Part shown: positions 6,759 to 14,419 of the stretch, one piece after another
Layout of the letters: every line of letters starts with the position of its first letter
Numbering within the stretch: position 1 is the stretch's first letter
Assembly: GCA_036636255.1 (NCBI GenBank)
Contig: JAVWOV010000019.1
Span: forward strand, 1-14,724
Origin: CALVXC01 sp036636255
GTDB lineage: Bacteria > Bacillota_I > Bacilli_A > RF39 > UBA660
Reading direction: 5' to 3'
DNA: 14,724 nt
Translations under genes and position numbers: made by a program
Notes under the pieces: generated by a model
The model's database searches: none
What the model was told of the DNA's origin: nothing
Seen by the model: only the letters and a program-made list of their open reading frames with translations

Positions 6759-7108
6759 TGATTTATTTATATGCTTTTTTGTTTGCGGGGCTTGTTTGTT
6801 TTATTGGTCAGGTTATATTGGATAATACGAAGTTGACGCCAGGATATATTACGACTATTTTTGTAATAGTGGGATCTTTTTTGGATGTTTTTGATATTTA
6901 TGATAAGTTTGTTTTATTTGCTGGTGGTGGGGCTTTAGTACCGATTACTAGTTTTGGGCATTTACTTATTCATGGAGCTATGGAACGGGCTTGTGAGGTA
7001 GGGGTTATGGGTCTTTTTATTGGTATGTTTGATTTGGCAACGTCAGGTATTATTGCTGCGATTGTTTTTTCGTTTTTTTTGGCTTTGATTTTTAAGCCCC
7101 GTGATTAA
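6758..7108 (+). CDS. spoVAE: Stage V sporulation protein AE, SpoVAEb type
   Basis: 116-residue membrane protein starting at GTG 6758. It overlaps the spoVAD stop by one base (TAGTG) and is served by GGAGG at 6746-6750. Landmarks: YLYAFLFAGLVCFIGQVILD at 3-22, KLTPGYITTIFVIVGSFLD (26-44), FAGGGALVPITSFGHLL around 54-70, MGLFIGMFDLATSGIIAA around 84-101, and a tail IFKPRD typical of SpoVAEb. It resembles SpoVAC in the VPITGF-like core, as expected of paralogues. SpoVAC, SpoVAD and SpoVAEb are the subset found in nearly all spore formers, so the unit here is minimal but complete for that core. SpoVAEa and SpoVAF do not follow. Confidence 0.93.
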   Translation: MIYLYAFLFAGLVCFIGQVILDNTKLTPGYITTIFVIVGSFLDVFDIYDKFVLFAGGGALVPITSFGHLLIHGAMERACEVGVMGLFIGMFDLATSGIIAAIVFSFFLALIFKPRD

Positions 7109-7126
7109 TAATTATATTTGATAGTT

Positions 7127-7161
7127 AAAAAAGATAAGTTTTTTAATTATTTATCTTTTTT
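7127..7161 (+). terminator. Terminator between spoVAE and the convergent epimerase gene
   Basis: Arms 7127-7137 and 7151-7161 form an 11-bp perfect stem with a 13-nt loop, A-rich on the left and T-rich on the right, so it works in either direction. The right arm lies within the last codons of the minus-strand epimerase, so on that strand the hairpin would form across the stop codon. Confidence 0.7.
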
Positions 7162-8157
7162 GAAGAAGCGATATATTAAATTTTTATCGCTTTTTTTTCG
7201 TGCTTGTAATGGTTCGGAGCTTTTGTTTAAAAAATACATTATGGGTCTACTGAGAATAACGGAAATATTATGAAATGGTTTTTTTGTTTCTTTTTTTATT
7301 CGGTCGTAGTAACTTTTTAGGGTGTCGGTTTGAAAGTTTAAAATTTTGTTTAGCTTATCGCTATCAAGGAAGTATCCACAGTGAAAATTTTTTTCTGCGA
7401 AGGCACGTTCTTTCATGAATTTTATGTTGAGACCGTAAATTTTAAACATATTAGTGAGAAAATCTTGGTAGGTTGTACGGCATTGTTTGCCACCGCCTAG
7501 GTTATATGTATTATGGTTTAGCTCTTTCGTTTTTTCAATAGCATTTACGAATGCTTTGGCAGTGTCTTTGGTAGTGGCTATTTCTATTTTAGTGTTAAGG
7601 GGCATGTGAAACATTAGTGGATCTGTTTTGGGATGACCCATTATACCGGTTAGTCTAAATATAGTGTAGTTTATGTGAGAACTTTTTATTAGTTTTTCTG
7701 TTTCTATTTTGGTGTAGGCGTAATAATCACTATAGCTTGCTTTTAAGGGGTCACTTACTTTAATCCAGGGATTATTTATTCTATCGCCGTAAACACTTAC
7801 TGATGATGAGTATATTAGAAAACAGTTTTTATTTGTGCTTTTTATTTGTTTTATGATATTTAGGGTTCCAAAGTAGTTGATTTGTCTGGTTAGTTCGGGA
7901 TTTTTATCGGCTAGGGGTGGAATAATAGCAGCAAGGTGTATGATTATATCTTTATTTTTAATGGCATGTTTGATGGTTTCTTCGTTGTTGATATTACCAT
8001 ATATGATGGTGATTTGGTTTTTTAATGGTTCTAATTTATTTTTATTATTTTTTGTGGGTAGGTCAAGGACGGTTATTTCGTGATTGGTGGTTATTAGTTG
8101 TTTTAGGGTTTCATAGCCAATACTACCGGCTGCTCCGGTTAATAATATTTTTTTCAT
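7147..8157 (-). CDS. NAD-dependent epimerase/dehydratase (extended SDR)
   Basis: 336-residue extended short-chain dehydrogenase. The N-terminal Rossmann motif is TGAAGSIGYETL (Gly8, Gly11, Gly14), with Asp32 at the end of strand 2 to hold the NAD ribose. IIIHLAAIIPP (71-81) is the usual HxAA strand-4 segment, SSSVSVYG (117-124) carries the catalytic Ser region, and Tyr146-x-x-x-Lys150 is the catalytic pair. NLGGG later marks the substrate-side loop. Relatives act on nucleotide sugars or related polyols, but the substrate cannot be read from the sequence. The C-terminal ~50 residues are basic and partly hydrophobic (ISVILSRPIMYFLNKS), perhaps a membrane-associating tail. It runs head-on to its neighbours and is rich in Lys, Asn and Thr, as minus-strand genes are here. 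RBS AGAGGG precedes the ATG. Confidence 0.9.
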   Translation of the reverse strand: MKKILLTGAAGSIGYETLKQLITTNHEITVLDLPTKNNKNKLEPLKNQITIIYGNINNEETIKHAIKNKDIIIHLAAIIPPLADKNPELTRQINYFGTLNIIKQIKSTNKNCFLIYSSSVSVYGDRINNPWIKVSDPLKASYSDYYAYTKIETEKLIKSSHINYTIFRLTGIMGHPKTDPLMFHMPLNTKIEIATTKDTAKAFVNAIEKTKELNHNTYNLGGGKQCRTTYQDFLTNMFKIYGLNIKFMKERAFAEKNFHCGYFLDSDKLNKILNFQTDTLKSYYDRIKKETKKPFHNISVILSRPIMYFLNKSSEPLQARKKSDKNLIYRFFKKDK

Positions 8158-8179
8158 TTTTACCCTCTTTTCTATTTAT

Positions 8180-8185
8180 ATTATA
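8180..8185 (-). promoter_or_regulatory. Extended -10 promoter of the epimerase gene
   Basis: Minus strand TGGTATAAT: a perfect -10 (8185-8180) with an upstream TG extension. No good -35 is visible at the expected distance. The element lies 22 nt before the ATG, again a very short leader. Confidence 0.5.
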
Positions 8186-8257
8186 CCACTTATGATTGAT
8201 TTTTATAATATTTTTGTTTATTTATGATATTAGAAATGGTAAATGTTTAAAATAATA

Positions 8258-8286
8258 TTGTGTTTTTATTAAATGATTAGTATAAT
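8258..8286 (+). promoter_or_regulatory. SigA-type promoter of the yitT-nifS operon
   Basis: -35 TTGTGT (8258-8263), 17-nt spacer, -10 TATAAT (8281-8286). The AGGTGA at 8294-8299 follows 7 nt after the -10 element, so the leader would be about 15 nt. Confidence 0.65.
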
Positions 8287-8307
8287 TAGTAATAGGTGAT
8301 TTAAAAA

Positions 8308-9177
8308 ATGGTAAAACATAGGGAACAAAGTTTGTTAGGACGGATAATTTCGTATTTGATGATTGCACTGGGGGCCTTATTTGTGGCTATTTCTTTGGGT
8401 AATTTATTAATACCTAATTCTATTTTGGATGGTGGTATTAATGGTGTTTCAATTATGCTTGGTTATTTGACAGATATTCCGATTAGTATTTTTATTGTGG
8501 TTATTAATATTCCTTTTTTAATTTTTGGGTTAAAGAAGTTTAATTCAGAGTTTTTTGTTCGTTGTTTATTTGCTATGGTTTTGATGTCTTTGTTATTAGT
8601 TTATTTTGAGTCTTTACCAAGAATTACAGATGATTTGTTATTGGCAACGGTGTTTGGTGGTTTATTACTTGGTATTGGTGTGGGAATTATTATTCGTTAT
8701 GGTGGTTGCTTGGATGGAACGGAGATTATTGCTTTGTTGATTAGTAAGAAGACTTCTTTTTCGGTTGGTCAAGTGATTTTATCGTTTAATATTTTTATTT
8801 ATGCAATGGCAGGTTTTTTGTTTAGTTGGGATCGGGCTTTATATTCTTTATTAACTTATTTTATTACGTTTAAAGTTATTGATATGGTAGCTGAGGGTTT
8901 GGAGCAGGCGAAGGCGGCGGTTATTATTACTTGTCAGGGTCGGGAGATTGCTAAGGATATTTATAATAAGCTTGGACGTACGGTAACGATTATTGATGGT
9001 AAGGGATTACTTACGGGGGATACAGTTATTCTTTATTCGGTTATTACACGAATTGAAGTAGCGCAACTTAAAAAAATTGTTGCGTATGATGATCGTCAGG
9101 CTTTTGTAACTTTTAGTGATGTGACGGAAGTTGTTGGAAGACATGTTAAGACGATACCACGTAAGGAGGTTATTTAG
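8308..9177 (+). CDS. YitT-family membrane protein (DUF161/DUF2179)
   Basis: 289 residues, the usual YitT length. ATG 8308 with AGGTGA 8 nt upstream. The N-terminal ~200 residues contain five or six membrane segments with the family's paired repeats: 'NLLIPNSILDGGINGVSIML' near residue 32, and the matching 'IRYGGCLDGTEIIALLISKK' near 129. The C-terminal ~85 residues are the cytosolic DUF2179 domain (KAAVIITCQGREIAKDIYNK, then GRTVTIIDGKGLLTG, then 'VTFSDVTEVVGR'), proposed in the family to bind a ligand. The biochemical role of YitT proteins is not established. It is the first gene of a four-gene operon, and its TAG overlaps the GTG of the cysteine desulfurase by one base. That coupling suggests a link to thiol or sulfur handling, which is inference. 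Confidence 0.92.
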   Translation: MVKHREQSLLGRIISYLMIALGALFVAISLGNLLIPNSILDGGINGVSIMLGYLTDIPISIFIVVINIPFLIFGLKKFNSEFFVRCLFAMVLMSLLLVYFESLPRITDDLLLATVFGGLLLGIGVGIIIRYGGCLDGTEIIALLISKKTSFSVGQVILSFNIFIYAMAGFLFSWDRALYSLLTYFITFKVIDMVAEGLEQAKAAVIITCQGREIAKDIYNKLGRTVTIIDGKGLLTGDTVILYSVITRIEVAQLKKIVAYDDRQAFVTFSDVTEVVGRHVKTIPRKEVI

Positions 9178-10301
9178 TGATATATTTAGATTATTGTGCG
9201 ACGACTCCTGTTAATAGGGAAGTGCTTGATAGTTTTAATCGAGTATGTCTTGATTATATTGGTAATCCTAATTCGATGCATAAGTTAGGGGTTATGGTTA
9301 AGGATTTAATCAATAGTGCGACAGAACAAATTGCTAGTTTATTAGGTGTTTTATCTTCAGAAATTATTTATACAAGTGGGGCTTCGGAGGCTAATAATAT
9401 GGCTATTAAAGGGATTGCTTTAAAATATCAAAATAGGGGTAAGCATATTATTGTTTCTTCACTTGAGCATTCTTCGGTTATTGGACCGATTAGTTATTTG
9501 GAGTCTTTGGGTTTTGAAATTGATTTTGCTCCTTTATTACCTAGTGGGGTTGTTGATGTTAAGGCTTTATTTGACATGATTAGGTCAGATACAATTTTGG
9601 TGTCAATTGGTTCTGTTAATAGTGAGGTTGGTTTGGTTAATCCGATTACAACGATAGGAAAGATGTTAAGAAATTTCCCAAAGTGTTTTTTTCATTGTGA
9701 TATGACACAGAGTATTGGTAAGTTAGATATTCCTTTAACGGATATTGATTTAGTTAGTATTTCTGGTCATAAAATTTTTGGGTTGAAGGGAATTGGGGTT
9801 TTACTTAAGAAGTCTAAAATTTTATTGGAGCCTTTGATTCATGGAGGTAAAAGTACGACTTCTTTTCGTAGTGGTACGCCGGCTGCTGCTTTGATTGTTA
9901 GTTTTGCGAAGGCTTTAAGGCTTTCTTTAGCTGATCTTGATCAGAAATTTTTGGATGTTCTTAAATTGAATAAGATGTTACGTGAGGGACTTTTAAAGTA
10001 TGATGATGTTTTTATTAATAGTTCACTTGATTGTTTACCTTATATTCTTAATATTAGTGTTCCGAGGATTAAACCAGAGACTTTTCAACATGCTTTAGAA
10101 GCTTATGATGTTTATATTTCAACTCAGACGGCGTGTTCGCTTACAAGTGCGGTGTCTAAAGCTGTTTATGCGGTGACACATGATAATAAGCGCGCTAATA
10201 GTTCGTTACGAATTAGTTTGTCTCATTTGACAACAGAAGCAGAGATTACCTCATTTTTGACTATTTTTGATAAATGCTATAATAGTTTGAGGTTAAAATG
10301 A
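9177..10301 (+). CDS. Cysteine desulfurase, NifS/IscS class
   Basis: 374-residue fold-type I PLP enzyme that takes sulfur from cysteine, leaving alanine and an enzyme persulfide. GTG 9177 is fixed by GGAGG and one-base overlap with the upstream stop. Landmarks: YLDYCATTPVNREVL (3-17), TSGASEANNMAIKG (66-79), LEHSSV with His98 over the PLP ring, HCDMTQSIGK with Asp175 binding the pyridine nitrogen, SISGHKIFGLKG with Lys199 as the PLP Schiff base, FRSGTP (230-235), and the catalytic Cys320 in STQTACSLTS. No iscU or sufU neighbour is present. The next genes encode thiol-redox proteins, so the persulfide may feed something other than Fe-S assembly, or this may be a second paralogue (for example tRNA thiolation). 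That point is undecided. Confidence 0.94.
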   Translation: MIYLDYCATTPVNREVLDSFNRVCLDYIGNPNSMHKLGVMVKDLINSATEQIASLLGVLSSEIIYTSGASEANNMAIKGIALKYQNRGKHIIVSSLEHSSVIGPISYLESLGFEIDFAPLLPSGVVDVKALFDMIRSDTILVSIGSVNSEVGLVNPITTIGKMLRNFPKCFFHCDMTQSIGKLDIPLTDIDLVSISGHKIFGLKGIGVLLKKSKILLEPLIHGGKSTTSFRSGTPAAALIVSFAKALRLSLADLDQKFLDVLKLNKMLREGLLKYDDVFINSSLDCLPYILNISVPRIKPETFQHALEAYDVYISTQTACSLTSAVSKAVYAVTHDNKRANSSLRISLSHLTTEAEITSFLTIFDKCYNSLRLK

Positions 10302-10561
10302 AGGTTATAAAGATTGGAGCTATGTGGTGTCCGGCTTGTTTGATTGTTAATAAGGTTTTGAAAAAAATTGATATTGATGTTATTAGTTATGATTATGATT
10401 ATGATGTTGATATGGTTAAAAAGTATAATGTTTTAAATATTTTACCGGTTCTTATTTTTGTTGATGATGCGGGTAATGAAGTGGATAGATTAGTTGGCGA
10501 AGTTAGTAAGAATGATATTCTTTTATTGATTGGTGGTGATATTGATGATGAAGTTAGTTAA
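10298..10561 (+). CDS. Mini-thioredoxin, cytosolic
   Basis: 87-residue thioredoxin-fold protein without signal peptide, shorter than the usual ~105. Active-site WCPAC (Trp10, Cys11, Cys14) directly follows strand 1, and the cis-proline is Pro50 in NILPVLIF. Its C-terminus is acidic (GGDIDDEVS). The start ATG overlaps the desulfurase stop as ATGA, and its own last 14 nt overlap the next gene. This size and position suggest a dedicated reductant or electron shuttle for its neighbours: it could reduce the desulfurase persulfide or donate electrons to the membrane carrier encoded next. Which of these applies is inference; the fold and active site are plain. Confidence 0.9.
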   Translation: MKVIKIGAMWCPACLIVNKVLKKIDIDVISYDYDYDVDMVKKYNVLNILPVLIFVDDAGNEVDRLVGEVSKNDILLLIGGDIDDEVS

Positions 10562-11726
10562 ACGTTTTATATTTTTAATTTGTTTATTTTTTATTTTTGG
10601 AAGTTTAGTTGATGCCAAGCAGGTAGATGTTCATTTGTTTTGGGGTGAGGGTTGTCCTCATTGTGCGCATGAGAAGGATTTTTTAAAGGATATTAATAAA
10701 AAGTATGATGATGTTTCTATTAATTTATATGAGGTTTGGAATAATGAATCTAATGCTTTATTACTTGATGATGTGAAGAGTAGTTTTGGTAGTGAAAATT
10801 CTAGTAGTGTTCCTTATACGGTGGTTGGTAATCGCTCTTTTAGTGGTTATAATGCTAATATTGGTTTACAAATTGAGAATGCTATTAAGGATTGTTCTAA
10901 GATGAAGTGTTCTAATGTTGTTGGTGATATTAGTAAAAATGGTAAGTTTACGGTAGATGTTGATAAGTCAATGAATGATAAGGTTGTTATTCCAATTATT
11001 GGTGAGGTTAATGCGAAGAATGTTTCTTTGCCGATTGTAGCGGTTGTTATTGGTTTTGTTGATGGTTTTAATCCTTGTGCTATGTGGATTTTGTTGTTTT
11101 TAATTAGTGTTTTAATTGGTATACCAAGTAAGAAAAAAAGGTGGTTAATAGGGTTGACATTTTTATTGACGTCAGCTTTTGTTTATTTTTTGTTTATGGT
11201 GGCATGGTTAAATATTACTTTACAGATTAAGGATGTTGTTGTTTTACGGATAATTATTGCTTTTGTTGCTTTGATTGGTGGTTTTATTAATTTAAGGAGT
11301 TATTTTAAAAGTACTTCTAGTGGTTGTGATGTGACTAGTGTTAGGAAGCGAAGGGTTATTTTTGATAGAATTAGAAGTTTTACGGGTCAAAAGAATTTGT
11401 TTTTAGCCCTTGGTGGGGTGATGATTTTGGCTTTTACGGTTAATTTGATTGAACTTGCTTGTTCGGCGGGGTTACCACTTTTGTTTACTCAGGTTTTAGC
11501 GTTTAATGATCTTTCCAATTTTCAATATATGTTTTATATGTTTATTTATATTTTGTTCTTTTTACTTGATGATGTGGTTATTTTTGTGATGGCGATGATT
11601 ACAATGGAGGTTACAGGTATTAGTACTAAGTATAATAAATTATCACATTTAATTGGTGGTATTTTGATGTTGTTAATTGGATTGCTTTTAGTTTTTAAGC
11701 CAGAGTGGATTATGTTTAATTTTTAA
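10548..11726 (+). CDS. CcdA/DsbD-like thiol electron carrier with exported CxxC domain
   Basis: 392 residues from ATG 10548; ATG 10545 is an equally possible start. GGTGGTGAT lies upstream, inside the thioredoxin gene. A signal peptide (FIFLICLFFIFGSLVDA) precedes an extracytoplasmic glutaredoxin/thioredoxin-like domain of ~100 residues with LFWGEGCPHCAHEKDFL (Cys36, Cys39) and SVPYTVV as the cis-Pro loop. Then come about six membrane segments with the paired cysteines typical of CcdA/DsbD: GFNPCAMW (Cys177) and LACSAGLP (Cys305). A Lys/Arg-rich loop with GCDVTS lies between. Known relatives pass electrons from cytosolic thioredoxin through the membrane Cys pair to an outside CxxC. The mini-thioredoxin gene overlapping it by 14 nt is the obvious donor. 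Final extracytoplasmic targets are not visible. No terminator is evident after it. Confidence 0.9.
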   Translation: MKLVKRFIFLICLFFIFGSLVDAKQVDVHLFWGEGCPHCAHEKDFLKDINKKYDDVSINLYEVWNNESNALLLDDVKSSFGSENSSSVPYTVVGNRSFSGYNANIGLQIENAIKDCSKMKCSNVVGDISKNGKFTVDVDKSMNDKVVIPIIGEVNAKNVSLPIVAVVIGFVDGFNPCAMWILLFLISVLIGIPSKKKRWLIGLTFLLTSAFVYFLFMVAWLNITLQIKDVVVLRIIIAFVALIGGFINLRSYFKSTSSGCDVTSVRKRRVIFDRIRSFTGQKNLFLALGGVMILAFTVNLIELACSAGLPLLFTQVLAFNDLSNFQYMFYMFIYILFFLLDDVVIFVMAMITMEVTGISTKYNKLSHLIGGILMLLIGLLLVFKPEWIMFNF

Positions 11727-11759
11727 TATGCTATTATATATTGTAAATGAGGTATATTT

Positions 11760-12483
11760 ATGATTTTACATGTTACTTAACTAACTTTTTCGGCAAAGTA
11801 TGAAAATATTTTATGGGCGATTGAAAAGCAAAATTCAACCTTTATTGTCTTTTTAGGTGATCTTTTAGATGATTCTAAAATTATTGATAAAAGGATTTTA
11901 CTGTTTACAAATTCTCTTGTTAATTTATCTAATCGATTATTAATGCTTCATTGTTAGACAATGAAAATTATTATATACCGGTATATAATATTGATTTTAT
12001 TGTTACTTACTTTGATGATTTTAAGTATTATTATGAAACTAAGGAAAGTCCTTGTGATTATATCGAAAATATTAATTGAGCGTTTCCAATAGGGTATTTG
12101 GATAAAATGTTTAATGTTCTTTTATCACATAGTCCTAAAAATATTATGAATTCTGATTTGAACAATTTAGAATTGATTAATGTGTTAAAAACAATTAATT
12201 TGATTTTATCTGGTCATACATATAATGGAATTGTTCTTTATAAATGTGACAAATTAGTAAATCTAGTTTTTAAAATATTACAAAAAGAGCATAGTGAAAA
12301 TAGGGGGTTTTTAGCACTTGGTGGAGGGATATTACTGGCTTATTCTAGGGGGAAAGTAGAAATAGGTGATATTAATGGTATAATAGTTCTCCTTTTACCT
12401 GTTTATTAGAAAGTTATGGTGCTATTTATAAAATTATAACATCATCTTTATTACTTCTTCCGGCAATTGATAATAATTTTTAA
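11760..12483 (+). pseudogene. Calcineurin-like metallophosphoesterase, degraded
   Basis: Reads as a membrane-type metallophosphoesterase (YkuE/YaeI-like layout) broken at several points. ATG 11760 after an ATGAGG RBS gives ILHVT, then TAA at 11778 where the family has the D of DLH. LTFSAKYENILWAIEKQ follows, then FIVFLGDLLDDSKIIDK with the GDxxDD metal motif intact. A TAG follows near 11956. After a frame change NENYYIPVYNIDF leads to TGA near 12078, and the GNHD segment is missing. NVLLSHSPKNIMN, LILSGHTYNG (the GHTHNG motif with His to Tyr) and 'ALGGGILLAYSRGKVEIG' lie in a third stretch (12098-12409). After another shift, LESYGAIYKIITSSLLLLPA closes near 12480. Multiple stops plus lost metal ligands make function implausible. 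The surviving 103-codon frame is a remnant, not a gene. Confidence 0.85.
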
Positions 12484-12484
12484 T

Positions 12485-12519
12485 AAAAAATTAACAAGTA
12501 TTTATTTTGTTAATTTTTT
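12485..12519 (-). terminator. Terminator of glmS
   Basis: Perfect 13-bp inverted repeat (12485-12497 with 12507-12519) and 9-nt loop. One arm ends in six A and the other in six T, so it is bidirectional. It serves glmS on the minus strand, ending about 28 nt after its stop, and the dead phosphoesterase on the plus strand. A smaller GC-richer hairpin (12533-12549) lies between the stop codon and this stem. Confidence 0.82.
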
Positions 12520-12547
12520 GTTATATGAAAATAAGGCCGGAAAGGCT

Positions 12548-14356
12548 TTATTCAACTGTGACTGATTTAGCTAGATTTCTTGGTTTATCAATGTCGCAAC
12601 CACGTAGTTTAGCGATTTCATATGAAAGTAATTGTAGTGGAATGATGGATAATAGTGGTTCTATAAAGGAATTTAGGGTAGGAATCACTATTTTTTCATC
12701 ATAGAAATCACTTTCTTTGTTTAGTTTTGTGGTTGTTATTAGTATTACATATGCACCTCGTGCTTTTACTTCTTTGATGTTGCTTATAGTTTTGTTGGCA
12801 ATATTTTCGTCAGTTACTATGGCTATAACGGGAGTATTTTTTTCAATTAGTGAAATAGAACCGTGTTTTAATTCACCAGCTGCATATGCTTCGCAGTGAA
12901 CATATGATATTTCTTTTAGCTTTAAGGCTCCTTCTTTTGCTAATGCTTGATCGATGCCTCTACCGATGAAGAAAATATTGTTTTTTTTATATATTTTATT
13001 ACTTATTTTTTTATATGTTTCTTTATTTATTAGTTGTTTTATTAGATTTGGTAGGGTATTTATTTCTTTAAATATATTGTTTATAGTTATGTTATTTATT
13101 GTTTTTTTATTTATGGCTGTATTAAGGGCGATTAGTGATAAAATCGAGGCTTGAGCAAGATAGGCTTTGGTGGTGGCTACGGCTATTTCACAGCCTGCTT
13201 TTAGATAAATAGTGTGGTCGGCTTCTCTTGCTATGGAGCTGTCTACAACATTTATTATGGCAAGTGTTGCTATATTATTTTCTTTAACTTTTCTAAGACA
13301 GGCTAGGGTATCGGCGGTTTCACCGGATTGAGAAATAAATATTACGATGGTATCTTGGTTATAGAAATTTTTTTGATAGCGGTATTCACTGGCTATTTCG
13401 ACTGATACAGGAATGTTTGCGTATTGTTCTATTAATGTTTTGCCGATTAACCCAGTATGATAAGCACTACCGCAGGCGACGATGTGAATATTTTTATATT
13501 TGCTTAGGTCGGGTATTTGTTTTTTTAAGCTTTTTTTATCATCTTTGATATAGTTTAGTATGATGTTTTCAATGATGGTTGGTTGTTCATTGATTTCTTT
13601 TAGCATAAAGTGTTCGTAACCATTTTTCATTGCTGTTTCGATATCTTGTTCGTATGTTTTTAAGTTTTTGGTTACTTTTTTTAAATTTTGATCATAGAAT
13701 GTAGCACTTTTGGTTGATAGTGATATTATTTCGTTGTTTTCAATTAAATAATATTTTTTTGTATATTTTAATATAGCTGGTACATCAGATGCAATGAAAA
13801 ATCCGTTTTGCTCATGGCCTATTATTAACGGGCTATCTTTTTTTATGGCGTATAAATGGTTGTAATCGTCGTCGTTTATTATTCCAATAGCGTATGATCC
13901 TTTAAAAATTGTTAGGCACTCTTGTAATGTTTTTAACATGTTGTTATTATTTTTATATAGATTGTCGATGACGGCACAGGCTATTTCGGTGTCGGTATCG
14001 GATGTAAATTGATAACCTTTGATTATTAGTGCTTTTTTTAGTTCTTCATAGTTTTCAATTATTCCGTTATGGACGATTGTTATTTTACCAATTTTATGGG
14101 GATGGGCATTGTTTTTGGTTGGCTTTCCGTGAGTAGCCCATCTGGTGTGTCCAATTGCCAGATTGGTTATTTTGTTTAAATCAATGATTTTTTCTAAATT
14201 TTCTAATCTTCCTTGTTCTTTTATGATATTTATTTTATTGGTTACATAGGCAATACCGGCTGAGTCATAACCTCGATATTCTAATGATTTTAATCCAGTT
14301 ATTAGGTATTTTAATGTTTGGCTGTTTTTACCTATGTATCCTACTATTCCACACAT
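12548..14356 (-). CDS. glmS: Glutamine-fructose-6-phosphate aminotransferase (isomerizing)
   Basis: 602 residues, full length for GlmS. It converts fructose-6-phosphate and glutamine to glucosamine-6-phosphate, the first step to UDP-GlcNAc for peptidoglycan. The N-terminus MCGIVGYIGK exposes the nucleophilic Cys2 after Met removal. LEYRGYDSAG, then GHTRWATHGKPTKNNAHPH and HNGIIENYEEL follow, as in class II glutamine amidotransferases (residues 1 to ~220). Two SIS domains follow: the first (~285-420) has VACGSAYHTGL, SEYRYQ and ISQSGETADT, with 'ATTKAYLAQ'. The second (~450-590) has FIGRGIDQALAKEGALKLKE and 'HCEAYAAGELKHGSISLI'. The C-terminus DKPRNLAKSVTVE is the conserved end that caps the synthase site. 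RBS GAGGAGGA lies 4 nt before the ATG. It is monocistronic with a ribozyme leader. Confidence 0.97.
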   Translation of the reverse strand: MCGIVGYIGKNSQTLKYLITGLKSLEYRGYDSAGIAYVTNKINIIKEQGRLENLEKIIDLNKITNLAIGHTRWATHGKPTKNNAHPHKIGKITIVHNGIIENYEELKKALIIKGYQFTSDTDTEIACAVIDNLYKNNNNMLKTLQECLTIFKGSYAIGIINDDDYNHLYAIKKDSPLIIGHEQNGFFIASDVPAILKYTKKYYLIENNEIISLSTKSATFYDQNLKKVTKNLKTYEQDIETAMKNGYEHFMLKEINEQPTIIENIILNYIKDDKKSLKKQIPDLSKYKNIHIVACGSAYHTGLIGKTLIEQYANIPVSVEIASEYRYQKNFYNQDTIVIFISQSGETADTLACLRKVKENNIATLAIINVVDSSIAREADHTIYLKAGCEIAVATTKAYLAQASILSLIALNTAINKKTINNITINNIFKEINTLPNLIKQLINKETYKKISNKIYKKNNIFFIGRGIDQALAKEGALKLKEISYVHCEAYAAGELKHGSISLIEKNTPVIAIVTDENIANKTISNIKEVKARGAYVILITTTKLNKESDFYDEKIVIPTLNSFIEPLLSIIPLQLLSYEIAKLRGCDIDKPRNLAKSVTVE

Positions 14357-14419
14357 ATGTTCCTCCTCGTTTTCATGATTGATATATTTTTTTGTTACAA
14401 TGTTTGATTTTATTTTTTA

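Noticed and set aside
12098..12409. Open frame of 103 codons as an independent gene
   Set aside because: It reads as the C-terminal half of a metallophosphoesterase (SHSPKNI, GHTYNG), has no RBS of its own, and continues into and out of frameshifted homologous sequence. It belongs to the pseudogene.
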